A stretch of DNA of 64,000 nucleotides from CALGYY01 sp963678485 (lineage in GTDB: Bacteria; Bacteroidota; Bacteroidia; Bacteroidales; CAIWKO01). Below are positions 25,048 through 33,200 of this stretch, in pieces. The notes beneath the pieces were generated by a model. The model was not told the DNA's origin. It saw only the letters and a list, made by a program, of their open reading frames with translations, and made no database searches. The translations under genes were made by a program, and so were the position numbers. The stretch's first letter is position 1; the number at the start of each line of letters is the position of its first letter. Location: the NCBI GenBank assembly GCA_963678485.1, contig OY782882.1, positions 4,588,001-4,652,000 of the forward strand, read 5' to 3'.

Positions 25048-26391
25048 ATGAACGCAATGCAAGAGAAAGTTGAAAAATTCATGGCAAAAGTGATTGCCAA
25101 GAACCCTTCAGAACCTGAATTTCATCAGGCCGTTAAGGAAGTTGTAGAATCATTAATGCCATTTATTGACGAGAACCCCAAATACAATGGTATTCTTGAC
25201 CGCATTTGCGAGCCGGAACGTGTTATTATGTTCCGTGTTCCATGGTTGGACGACAAAGGAGAAGCCCAAATTAACCGTGGTTTCCGCATTGAAATGAACA
25301 GCGCCATTGGTCCTTACAAAGGCGGCTTGCGTCTCCACCCCACTGTGAATCTCGGTGTGTTGAAGTTTTTGGCTTTCGAGCAAGTGTTCAAAAACAGTCT
25401 GACTACACTGCCTATGGGCGGTGGCAAGGGCGGATCTGATTTTGATCCTAAAGGCAAGTCAGACAATGAAGTTATGAAGTTCTGTCAGTCTTTTATGCTT
25501 GAACTGCAACGTCACATTGGACCTGATACTGATGTTCCTGCTGGTGACATTGGTGTTGGTGGCCGCGAAATCGGTTTCTTGTTTGGTCAGTATCGCCGTA
25601 TCCGCAACGAATTTACTGGTGTTCTCACTGGTAAAGGACTTGGCTGGGGCGGTTCACTCATTCGTCCTGAAGCTACAGGTTATGGTCAGGTTTATTTCGC
25701 CGAAGAAATGCTCAAGACCCGCAAGCTTGATTTTAAAGGTAAGACCGTGGTGGTTTCTGGTTCTGGTAACGTGGCTCAGTATGCAACCGAAAAAGCAACT
25801 TCGCTTGGTGGCAAAGTGGTTACCATGTCCGATTCATCAGGATATATCTACGATCCCAATGGCATTACCCCTGAAAAACTGGCTTATGTCATGGAATTAA
25901 AGAATGTAAAACGTGGTCGTATTGAGGAATACGCAAAGAAATATGGTTGCGAATTCGTTCCTGGAAAAACCCCTTGGGGTGTTAAATGCGATATCGCTCT
26001 CCCAAGTGCAACACAGAACGAACTCAATGGTGACGATGCTAAGAAATTGATCGCCAACGGATGTATCTGCGTTTCTGAAGGTGCAAACATGCCATCAACT
26101 CCTGATGCTGTTGAATATTTCATCGAGAAGAAGATTCTCTTTGGACCGGGAAAAGCAGCCAATGCTGGTGGTGTTGCCACTTCAGGTCTCGAAATGAGCC
26201 AGAACAGTCTGCGCTTAAGCTGGACCCGCGAAGAAGTAGATACCCGCCTTCACAATATTATGATCGAAATTCATAAGACCTGTGAAAAGTATGGTAAAGA
26301 TAAAGAAGGCTATATCAATTATGTAAACGGTGCAAACATTGGTGGTTTCGTGAAAGTTGCCGATGCTATGCTCGCACAGGGATTGATCTAA
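25048..26391 (+). CDS. gdhA: glutamate dehydrogenase, hexameric type
   Basis: A 447-residue glutamate dehydrogenase of the hexameric bacterial type, usually NADP-dependent, interconverting 2-oxoglutarate plus ammonia and glutamate. Signature segments: RGFRIEMNSAIGPYKGGLRLHP with the substrate lysine, PMGGGKGGSDFDPKGKS with the catalytic lysine, VPAGDIGVGGREIGFLFGQYRR and the nucleotide-binding VVVSGSGNVAQYA. Length is standard. It has a consensus promoter, a clear Shine-Dalgarno sequence and a strong terminator, so it is a self-contained, probably highly expressed unit. Coenzyme preference is not proven by the sequence as I read it. Confidence 0.96.
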   Translation: MNAMQEKVEKFMAKVIAKNPSEPEFHQAVKEVVESLMPFIDENPKYNGILDRICEPERVIMFRVPWLDDKGEAQINRGFRIEMNSAIGPYKGGLRLHPTVNLGVLKFLAFEQVFKNSLTTLPMGGGKGGSDFDPKGKSDNEVMKFCQSFMLELQRHIGPDTDVPAGDIGVGGREIGFLFGQYRRIRNEFTGVLTGKGLGWGGSLIRPEATGYGQVYFAEEMLKTRKLDFKGKTVVVSGSGNVAQYATEKATSLGGKVVTMSDSSGYIYDPNGITPEKLAYVMELKNVKRGRIEEYAKKYGCEFVPGKTPWGVKCDIALPSATQNELNGDDAKKLIANGCICVSEGANMPSTPDAVEYFIEKKILFGPGKAANAGGVATSGLEMSQNSLRLSWTREEVDTRLHNIMIEIHKTCEKYGKDKEGYINYVNGANIGGFVKVADAMLAQGLI

Positions 26392-26408
26392 TTCCTTTAT
26401 TCAACACT

Positions 26409-26436
26409 AAACCCGCCGAATGGCGGGTTTTTTTTT
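26409..26436 (+). terminator. gdhA terminator
   Basis: AAACCCGCC (26409-26417) pairs perfectly with GGCGGGTTT (26422-26430) around a GAAT loop, followed by more T. A strong rho-independent terminator 17 bases after the stop codon. Confidence 0.9.
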
Positions 26437-26470
26437 GCTCCAAAAGTGAACAAACACCCTTGTAATTTCT

Positions 26471-26478
26471 TACATTTG
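26471..26478 (+). promoter_or_regulatory. -7 box TACATTTG for the 182-residue protein
   Basis: Exact TAnnTTTG match that ends 6 bases before the ATG at 26484. Transcription would start at or next to the start codon, giving a leaderless mRNA. Confidence 0.45.
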
Positions 26479-26483
26479 CGGCT

Positions 26484-27032
26484 ATGTTCCGCAAAATTGC
26501 TTCGATGATCATGGTTGCCGCATTAATTTTCAATGTTTGCGGGGCTTATCTCGTTTTTGAATCCGTAAAGTTTGGGATAAAAAAAGAAGTAAAACGGAAG
26601 ATTAAAGCCGGTATTCCTGATTCACAGCTGACCACATTGCGCTTTTTGGCCGCCGATGTGGAGTCTGGTACCGCCGGTATCGACTGGGTTGAAGGCCATG
26701 AATTCCGTTTTAATGGGAAAATGTACGATGTAGTTCGTACCTCTAACGACAATGGCTTTATTGTTTATCATTGCATTAACGACACTCAGGAAGAAACCCT
26801 CTTTGCCAATCTTGGAAAATTAATAGACCATTGCAGAACTACCGATAAAAGCGCTCAGCAAAAAACACAGCATCTGCTACAATTCATTATTCATGAGGCA
26901 TTGCAAGAATCTTCATCGCATTTTGCAATCGATCCGCAAGTTAGTATTCAGGAATCCTCAACTCAAGGAAATATCGCATGGGTCTTTATTGAAGTCCTCA
27001 CTCCTCCGCCAGATACCAATCTAGTGGGTTAA
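26484..27032 (+). CDS. hypothetical protein with one N-terminal membrane segment
   Basis: A 182-residue protein I cannot assign. Residues 5-28 are hydrophobic (MIMVAALIFNVCGAYLVF) and serve as a signal anchor or signal peptide; the rest is soluble and mixed alpha/beta. A segment EGHEFRFNGKMYDVVRTS (about 73-90) followed by FIVYHCINDTQEETLF is distinctive. The C-terminus is short and proline-rich (TPPPDTNLVG). It may be a small envelope protein. It lies between gdhA and the C10 peptidase on the same strand, but a terminator precedes it and 70 bases follow, so it is probably a single gene. Confidence 0.6.
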   Translation: MFRKIASMIMVAALIFNVCGAYLVFESVKFGIKKEVKRKIKAGIPDSQLTTLRFLAADVESGTAGIDWVEGHEFRFNGKMYDVVRTSNDNGFIVYHCINDTQEETLFANLGKLIDHCRTTDKSAQQKTQHLLQFIIHEALQESSSHFAIDPQVSIQESSTQGNIAWVFIEVLTPPPDTNLVG

Positions 27033-27102
27033 TTTAAATGCCAGCTGATGGCATTGATACACAGCTTACACACAAAAAAATAACGATTATTAAGTTTACT
27101 AT

Positions 27103-28836
27103 ATGTCAAAAAAATTAGTTTTTTTCATTTGTCTTCTGATAGCAGGATTCAGCCTTCGCGCTGCCGATGTACCTCAATCCGTTGCAGCTGCTACGGGTCT
27201 GAATTTCTGGAATTCCCATGCCCGACAGATGAAAGTCCCTGGATGTGGCCAATCTTCTATCATTAAGACCTATACCCTTACCGATCAACAGCAACCACTT
27301 TACTATGTATTCGATATAGCTCCGGCTGGTTTTATAATCGTTGCTGCAGAAGATGCTATTAATCCTATTCTTGGATATTCATTCGAAGGTAGTTATCAGG
27401 CAGAAAACCAGGCACCCGCGTTTAGCGACTGGATGCAGCGTTATGTGCAGGTCATTCAGAAATGTAGGAATGAGAACCGCCAGCAAACTGAAGCTGTTGC
27501 TTCTGTTTGGACCAAATACGCTCAGCCCGTTGCTGATGATGCCAAAGGTGAAACCAAGAGCGTTGCTCCGCTCTGCACAACCCGATGGGATCAAGGTGCA
27601 AATTACAATTACTATTGCCCGGCTCATGCTTCTGGCCCTGCCGGTCATTGCGTTACAGGTTGTGTTGCTACAGCCATGGCGCAAATCATGAAGTATTGGA
27701 ATTATCCGGCACAAGGGATGGGTTCGCATTCTTATGAACACCCATTTTATGGAACACTTGCTGTTGACTTTTCACAGTCAGTTTATGATTGGACAGATAT
27801 GACCAACTATGCCAATTCAGCCAGCAAATTTGCCATTTCGGAATTGATTTATAATTGCGGAGTTTCTGTAGATATGAACTATTCTCCTGTCTCTTCCGGT
27901 TCCTTTACACCTATGGCTGTTGATGCTCTGAAAAATTATTTTCATTATCGTTCAACAGCGCAAACCTTAGAGCGTTCGCAATATACTGCATATGACTGGA
28001 GAAAAATTATCATGGAAAACCTCGATGATGGAAAACCAATTCTCTATTCCGGTTCAGGCGGTGAAGGCGGCCACGCATGGGTATGTGATGGTTACCAGGA
28101 CACCACTCATTTTAATATGAATTGGGGCTGGGGTGGTTCAAACAATGGCTATTTTGATCTGGAAAATATAAGTGAATTTCCTGATGGTCAGGATATCGTT
28201 GTAGGTATCATTCCATATGATGGTTACTATTGTACGGGAACTAAGGTGTACACCGACAAAACCAGAAGCTTTGGTGATGGAAGCAGCTATTCTTACTACT
28301 GGAATAATACAGATTGCGATTGGCTGATTCAACCTGCCGGCGCAAGCGAAATTACGCTTAGCTTCACTCAATTCAGCACAGAGCTGAATAAGGATGTTGT
28401 GAGTGTTTATGATGGTAGTACGACATCTGCCCCATTGTTGGGTACCTGGTCAGGAACAACGGTTCCCCCTACTCTTACTTCAACTGGTGGTAGCATGCTG
28501 GTGACCTTTGCCAGTGATGCAACTAATCAGGGATTAGGCTGGGAAGCTACTTATACTGCAACCGTAGTTGGAACTGAGGAAAATGAATCCGCAGCTTCCT
28601 TCTCTATATTCCCCAATCCGGCACAGTCAACACTGAATCTCAGCTTAAGCGCTGCCATCCAGGAAAAGCTTGTGCTTGAAATTACCAATCTCACCGGTCA
28701 GCTCGTACTTACAGAAGATATTCCTGCAACAGCTACTAAACAACTTATCGATATTAGCGAGCTTTCAAAAGGCATCTATGCGGTAAGTCTGACGGGAATG
28801 AATCATCGTTTTTGCACCCGATTGGTTATTGAATAG
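27103..28836 (+). CDS. C10 family (streptopain-like) cysteine protease, T9SS cargo
   Basis: A 577-residue secreted protease. In order: signal peptide 1-20; an inhibitory prodomain (about 21-150) of the streptopain type; the C10 catalytic domain about 160-375 with nucleophile C187 in TGCVATAMAQIMKYW and H324 in GGHAWVCDGYQ, followed by HFNMNWGWGGSNNGYF; a CUB-like domain about 380-485 (NNTDCDWLIQP, FASDATNQGLGWEATY); and a T9SS sorting domain about 495-577 (FSIFPNPAQSTL ... GIYAVSLTG). The precursor is probably exported through T9SS and activated by removal of the prodomain. Both catalytic residues are present. Confidence 0.92.
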   Translation: MSKKLVFFICLLIAGFSLRAADVPQSVAAATGLNFWNSHARQMKVPGCGQSSIIKTYTLTDQQQPLYYVFDIAPAGFIIVAAEDAINPILGYSFEGSYQAENQAPAFSDWMQRYVQVIQKCRNENRQQTEAVASVWTKYAQPVADDAKGETKSVAPLCTTRWDQGANYNYYCPAHASGPAGHCVTGCVATAMAQIMKYWNYPAQGMGSHSYEHPFYGTLAVDFSQSVYDWTDMTNYANSASKFAISELIYNCGVSVDMNYSPVSSGSFTPMAVDALKNYFHYRSTAQTLERSQYTAYDWRKIIMENLDDGKPILYSGSGGEGGHAWVCDGYQDTTHFNMNWGWGGSNNGYFDLENISEFPDGQDIVVGIIPYDGYYCTGTKVYTDKTRSFGDGSSYSYYWNNTDCDWLIQPAGASEITLSFTQFSTELNKDVVSVYDGSTTSAPLLGTWSGTTVPPTLTSTGGSMLVTFASDATNQGLGWEATYTATVVGTEENESAASFSIFPNPAQSTLNLSLSAAIQEKLVLEITNLTGQLVLTEDIPATATKQLIDISELSKGIYAVSLTGMNHRFCTRLVIE

Positions 28837-28883
28837 ATACGCTAGCAGTTTCAGCTTAACGTAATCGCTTCCAATTTGTAAGT

Positions 28884-28943
28884 CATTTTGGCTTGTTTCA
28901 GCATCTCCTGAATTCCCGGGGATACTGAAACAAGTTCAAAATG
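28884..28943. repeat. 60-bp imperfect palindromic element
   Basis: CATTTTG-G-CTTGTTTCAG (28884-28901) pairs with CTGAAACAAG-TT-CAAAATG (28925-28943); inside the loop ATCTCC pairs with GGGGAT. The result is a hairpin of about 23 pairs. It lacks a T-tract, so it is not a normal terminator. The core resembles, from memory, the CTGAAACAAGTTCAGGATGA-type palindromic repeats scattered through Bacteroidetes intergenic DNA. Confidence 0.6.
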
Positions 28944-29050
28944 ATATCTTTTAGCAAGGAAACATTGCTATGTACTCCTGAGTAAAGGAAGCATCACACG
29001 AATTTGTTATTTATTATTAACTCCTTAAAGGATAAAAACCACGCGTAACA

Positions 29051-31564
29051 ATGAAAAATTCATGTTCAAAAAACATAATTAAACCAAAGAGAAAAAAATC
29101 ATATTCATTTCAGTCTAAATTATTAACCTTATTAATATTATTCGTCTTTGTTGCAAAAGCACAGGCCCAAACTATTGAAGTGCTTGATAAGAGCCAGCTT
29201 CAGCCCATTTCTGGTGTAGCTATTTTTGTGAAGAACACTCCATTTTCTGTAACCACCGATGCCAAAGGAAAAGCAGATATTTCTTTGGTGAAGTCAAGTG
29301 ATACATTAAGCATTCGTCACCTCTCGTATCAGGAAGTACGGCTGACAAAACAAGAATTAGTTGACAATAAGGGCAGAGTATACTTGACGGATGCAGTAAT
29401 CAAGCTGGATGAATTTGTACTTTCTGCCAATAAAGTGGAAGAAAAACAACGCGACATTGCGAGTCGCATCGAAATCATTCCACAAAAAGAAATTAGTTTT
29501 CAAAATCCGCAAAATAGTGCTGAGCTTTTGCAAAATACTGGCAAGGCATTCGTTCAATCAAGTCAGATGGGAGGCGGAAGTCCCGTCATTCGTGGCTTTG
29601 AGGCAAACCGACTGCTCATTGTTGTTGATGGTATCCGCATGAACAACACCATTTATCGCGCCGGGCATCTGCAAAGTATCATTACTATTGATCCTAATTC
29701 TATTGAAAAAGCAGAAATCGTTTATGGGCCTGGATCGGTAATCTATGGCAGTGATGCACTTGGCGGAGTAATGCATTTCATTACTATGAACCCTACCCTT
29801 TCAACGAATGGAAAGGCTAATATTCATGGTAATGCTTTCGTGCGATACTCAAGCGCCAATCAGGAAAAAACTGGCGGTTTCAATCTTAATCTGGGCTGGA
29901 AAAAATTTGGTTCATTCACTGCATTCACATATAAGGACTTTGGTGATATGAGAAAAGGTGCCGCTTATGGTAATAAATATGGCGATTGGGGAAAACGTCT
30001 GTGGTATGTCGAAACCATTGATGGTGTTGATTCTATTGTTACAAATGATAATGAAAATATTCAAAAGTTCACTGCTTACAGTCAGTACGATTTACTTCAA
30101 AAATTCTTATATCAGCCTTCCGACAAGGTGAAATTCACACTCAATCTGCAAATGTCGAACAGCAGTAATATTCCACGATACGACCGTTTATGTGAATTGA
30201 AAAGTGGGAAGCCCAAATATGCAGAATGGTACTATGGCCCGCAAACCCGCTATCTGGCTGCATTACACACCGAGTTGCACGCCGATAAAGGAATGTACGA
30301 TAATGCGTCAATCATCGCAGCATACCAGTATTCCTACGAAGAGCGCGTAAGTCGCAATTTTGATGGATCAGGCAATCCTACTACAAAAAAGCGCGGTGTT
30401 AATGATGACCAGGTGCATATGGGTTCTATCAACGCAGATTTCATGAAACAACTTTGCAAAAAAAGCGAATTGCGTTATGGTGTTGAAGGATTATACAACA
30501 AGGTAATTTCCAAAGCCTATTATCAGGATGTAATTACCGATGAAAGAACATATAATATGGTTAGCCGTTACCCGGATGCAGGTGTGACGCAGTATTCAGC
30601 GGCTGGCTACCTTTCACACAACTGGGAGATTAATCCGAAACTGATTTTCTCGCAAGGTGTTCGTTTGAGCTATGTATCTTTAAAAGCAGCATACTCCGAT
30701 ACCATGTTTGTGCTAATACAGGAACCACCTATCGACAAAGTGAACACCATTGCTAATCTGGCGGTAAATGGCTCATTGGGTTTAGTTTACTTACCTGGAC
30801 ACGATTGGCGCATTGCCACCAACTTTGCCTCCGGCTTCAGGGCACCGAATACGGATGATGCGTTTAAATTCAATGATTCAAAACCGGGCAGCGTGGTCAT
30901 CGTTCCAAATCCCGATCTTAAACCGGAATATGTATATAATGCAGAACTCACGCTGGGTAAGACTTTCGTAAAAAAACTAAGCCTTCAGGCTACAGGCTTC
31001 TACACTTATATCATCAACCCTGTTCTGATGTCGCCGTATGCCTACAATGGATCTGATTCGATCCTATGGAATGGAACAATGGTCGCTTCCATGGCCTATC
31101 AAAACGGCGATGAGGCTTACAAATGCGGAGTTCAGGGAGATATTTCAGCACAGATAACTTCTTGGCTTGGTGCACATGGCAGCATAACCTACACCTACGG
31201 ACGCGATTTTGACGGTGTTCCTTTGGATCACATCCCGCCGGTTTACGGAATTGCTGGCATCAACACAGAAATCAAGCGTTTCAAAGGTGATGTTTATGTT
31301 CGTTTTAATGGCAAGAAAGCGCTCAAAGATTACCGTCCCGACAGCGAAGACAATATTCAGGTTTGTCCGGTTGACGAAAACGGTGATTATATCGGCATGC
31401 CATCATGGTGGACACTCAACTTACGCACAAGCGTTTCTATAAATAAATATTTGCAAATTCAGGCTGGAGTAGAGAACATTCTCGACCTGCATTATCGCAA
31501 TTATGCCTCCGGTATCAGTGCTCCCGGAAGAAATGTAATGCTTACACTCAGAGGTTCTTTCTAA
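29051..31564 (+). CDS. TonB-dependent outer-membrane receptor
   Basis: An 837-residue TonB-dependent receptor. A long basic n-region precedes the signal core, ending near residue 40 (AKAQAQ). Residues about 42-120 are a carboxypeptidase-like regulatory domain, about 140-250 the plug (GSPVIRGFEANRLLIVVDGIRMNN, GPGSVIYGSDALGG), and the remainder a 22-strand-type barrel ending in LTLRGSF with the terminal phenylalanine typical of outer-membrane proteins. It shows plug similarity to haem/metal receptors, but the ligand cannot be named from the sequence; it is not a SusC type and no SusD follows. A strong terminator lies 22 bases after the stop. A single gene. Confidence 0.92.
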   Translation: MKNSCSKNIIKPKRKKSYSFQSKLLTLLILFVFVAKAQAQTIEVLDKSQLQPISGVAIFVKNTPFSVTTDAKGKADISLVKSSDTLSIRHLSYQEVRLTKQELVDNKGRVYLTDAVIKLDEFVLSANKVEEKQRDIASRIEIIPQKEISFQNPQNSAELLQNTGKAFVQSSQMGGGSPVIRGFEANRLLIVVDGIRMNNTIYRAGHLQSIITIDPNSIEKAEIVYGPGSVIYGSDALGGVMHFITMNPTLSTNGKANIHGNAFVRYSSANQEKTGGFNLNLGWKKFGSFTAFTYKDFGDMRKGAAYGNKYGDWGKRLWYVETIDGVDSIVTNDNENIQKFTAYSQYDLLQKFLYQPSDKVKFTLNLQMSNSSNIPRYDRLCELKSGKPKYAEWYYGPQTRYLAALHTELHADKGMYDNASIIAAYQYSYEERVSRNFDGSGNPTTKKRGVNDDQVHMGSINADFMKQLCKKSELRYGVEGLYNKVISKAYYQDVITDERTYNMVSRYPDAGVTQYSAAGYLSHNWEINPKLIFSQGVRLSYVSLKAAYSDTMFVLIQEPPIDKVNTIANLAVNGSLGLVYLPGHDWRIATNFASGFRAPNTDDAFKFNDSKPGSVVIVPNPDLKPEYVYNAELTLGKTFVKKLSLQATGFYTYIINPVLMSPYAYNGSDSILWNGTMVASMAYQNGDEAYKCGVQGDISAQITSWLGAHGSITYTYGRDFDGVPLDHIPPVYGIAGINTEIKRFKGDVYVRFNGKKALKDYRPDSEDNIQVCPVDENGDYIGMPSWWTLNLRTSVSINKYLQIQAGVENILDLHYRNYASGISAPGRNVMLTLRGSF

Positions 31565-31585
31565 AGATAATTTACAAATTTCAAC

Positions 31586-31615
31586 GCCCTGCCTTGTCTG
31601 CAGGGCTTTTTTTTT
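31586..31615 (+). terminator. terminator after the TonB receptor
   Basis: GCCCTGC (31586-31592) pairs with GCAGGGC (31600-31606) around CTTGTCT, followed by T9. The T-tract overlaps the -33 element of the next promoter. Confidence 0.88.
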
Positions 31616-31644
31616 GGTGTTTCCAACTCAAATGCCTATCTTTG
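31613..31644 (+). promoter_or_regulatory. consensus promoter of the 31650 leader and radical SAM gene
   Basis: TTTG (31613-31616), a 20-base gap and TATCTTTG (31637-31644) form a near-ideal Bacteroidetes promoter. Transcription would start near 31650, about 125 bases before the coding sequence, so it drives an unusually long structured leader. Confidence 0.65.
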
Positions 31645-31649
31645 CTGAA

Positions 31650-31775
31650 ATTATTGAGGTCCGGACCTGCTCAGTGCTCCGGCTCCCCCAGGTTAACACC
31701 ATCCAAAATCGCTGCAAGAGAAACAACATCTAGCAGTTTGTTTGCCTGATGTTGATGTAAACGGAAAGATTGCTT
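31650..31775 (+). ncRNA. structured leader; 5' part resembles SRP RNA 5' arm
   Basis: The leader contains the palindrome GGTCCGGACC (31659-31668) and a GC-rich stretch up to about 31693 (CTCAGTGCTCCGG, then CTCCCCCAGG) that resembles, from memory, the 5' half of Bacteroidetes SRP RNA up to the apical domain. The expected GGAAGCAAGGG loop and the pairing 3' arm are absent, so it is not a complete ffs gene. Further on, CAACATC pairs with GATGTTG just before the gene. I see no cobalamin riboswitch B12 box. It may be an ffs fragment or an unknown leader RNA. Confidence 0.3.
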
Positions 31776-33200
31776 ATGAAAATTTTATTGGTAGCACCAT
31801 GCCCGAAAAATGAAATGCGGCACCATACTATGGATATTCCACAGCTGACATTATCATTAATCGCTGGTATGACACCCCCTGAACATGAAGTGGAAATCTG
31901 CGAAGAAGTGTATGGGGATATCCTCAATTATGATGGAAATTATGATGTGGTTGGTATTACAATCATGACTCAAACCTGCTACCGTGGCTACGAAATAGCG
32001 AATGAATTCAAGAAACGTAATGTAACTGTTGTGTTTGGAGGAATTCATGCCACTTGCCTTCCGCAAGAAGCCATATTATATGGCGATGCCGTTGTGATTG
32101 GCGAAGCTGAGGGTGGCCTTTGGGAGCAAGTATTGAATGATATCAAGCAAAATAAACTGCGCCCTTATTACAAACATTCTGTACTTCCTGATCTCCAGCA
32201 AATATCCTCACCACGCCGCGATCTTATCCGCTGCAAATCCGGAAAATTTGCCGTTGCTCCTATTGAAACAACTCGTGGATGTCCCTACAATTGCGACTTT
32301 TGTACTGTTTCCCGCTTTTTTGGAACCAAGCAACGTCACAAATCCATGAAGCACATTATTGAGGAAGCAGAATCCTGCGAACAAAATTATCTGTTCTTTC
32401 TCGATGATAATATTACCGGAAGTAAAGAATTTGCCAAGGAACTTTTCAAAAACCTGATTCCATTGAAAAAACGTTGGGTGGGACAAGCCTCCATCAATGT
32501 TTCCAAGGATAAGGAATTAATGAAACTGGCTGATCAATCGGGCTGCAAGGCCTTACTCATTGGATTTGAATCCATGACTGATTCCGGGTTGAACCGTTAC
32601 CGTAAATCATTAAAATCTATTCAGGAAAATGTGGATGCCATCAGGCGTTTGCAGGATAATAATATTCTTACTATGGCATCACTCATTTTCGGTCTCGATA
32701 ATGACACCGAAGAAGTGTTTGATGCAGCAAATGAATTCCTCACAAAATCAAAAACAGCCTTCTTCCAGTCCTGCATTGTAACCCCATATCCAGGCACCCC
32801 TGTTTTTGAGCGATTAAGGTCTGAAGGCCGCATTCTTACTGATGATTGGAGTAAGTACGATGCCACCAAAGTTATAATTCAGCCAAAGAATTTTAGCCCG
32901 GAAGTATTACTGAATTCTGCAAACCAATTGCAGGAAAATATTTACAGCACAAAATCGATATGGCAACGTGCCCTGCCGAATATGATGTGCGGACTCGATT
33001 CAGCAGTGTTCTACTATTCGCTGAACAAAGGCTACCAGAAGCGCAATAAACACAAAAAACAGTTTGGTGTAAATAACAATGAAATCGGAATGCCGGTCGA
33101 TTTTGATACAACCAAATATGTTAAGCCTGTAAAAACTTGCGCTCAGGTTCCAGCGATGGATTTCACCGAGGCTTTGCAAATGATGGAAGAAGTTAATTAA
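31776..33200 (+). CDS. B12-binding-domain radical SAM protein
   Basis: A 474-residue class B-type radical SAM enzyme. The N-terminal 140 residues form a cobalamin-binding-like Rossmann fold (KILLVAPCP, DVVGITIMTQTCYRGYEIANEF, VVFGGIHATCLPQEA). The cluster motif is C169-x3-C173-x2-C176 (RGCPYNCDFCTVSRFFG), and the barrel includes FFLDDNI and GFESM. The C-terminal region resembles the DUF4070 type. Relatives methylate or rearrange varied substrates (hopanoids, bacteriochlorophyll, antibiotics), and the substrate here is unknown. The open frame starts at TTG 31770, but ATG 31776 gives the expected MKILLV start. Its last 4 bases overlap the convergent MFS gene. Confidence 0.85.
   Translation: MKILLVAPCPKNEMRHHTMDIPQLTLSLIAGMTPPEHEVEICEEVYGDILNYDGNYDVVGITIMTQTCYRGYEIANEFKKRNVTVVFGGIHATCLPQEAILYGDAVVIGEAEGGLWEQVLNDIKQNKLRPYYKHSVLPDLQQISSPRRDLIRCKSGKFAVAPIETTRGCPYNCDFCTVSRFFGTKQRHKSMKHIIEEAESCEQNYLFFLDDNITGSKEFAKELFKNLIPLKKRWVGQASINVSKDKELMKLADQSGCKALLIGFESMTDSGLNRYRKSLKSIQENVDAIRRLQDNNILTMASLIFGLDNDTEEVFDAANEFLTKSKTAFFQSCIVTPYPGTPVFERLRSEGRILTDDWSKYDATKVIIQPKNFSPEVLLNSANQLQENIYSTKSIWQRALPNMMCGLDSAVFYYSLNKGYQKRNKHKKQFGVNNNEIGMPVDFDTTKYVKPVKTCAQVPAMDFTEALQMMEEVN

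Noticed and set aside
31650..31775. Cobalamin riboswitch in front of the B12-binding radical SAM gene
   Set aside because: No B12-box sequence or matching arms were found; the gene uses rather than makes cobalamin, and the leader fits other structures better.
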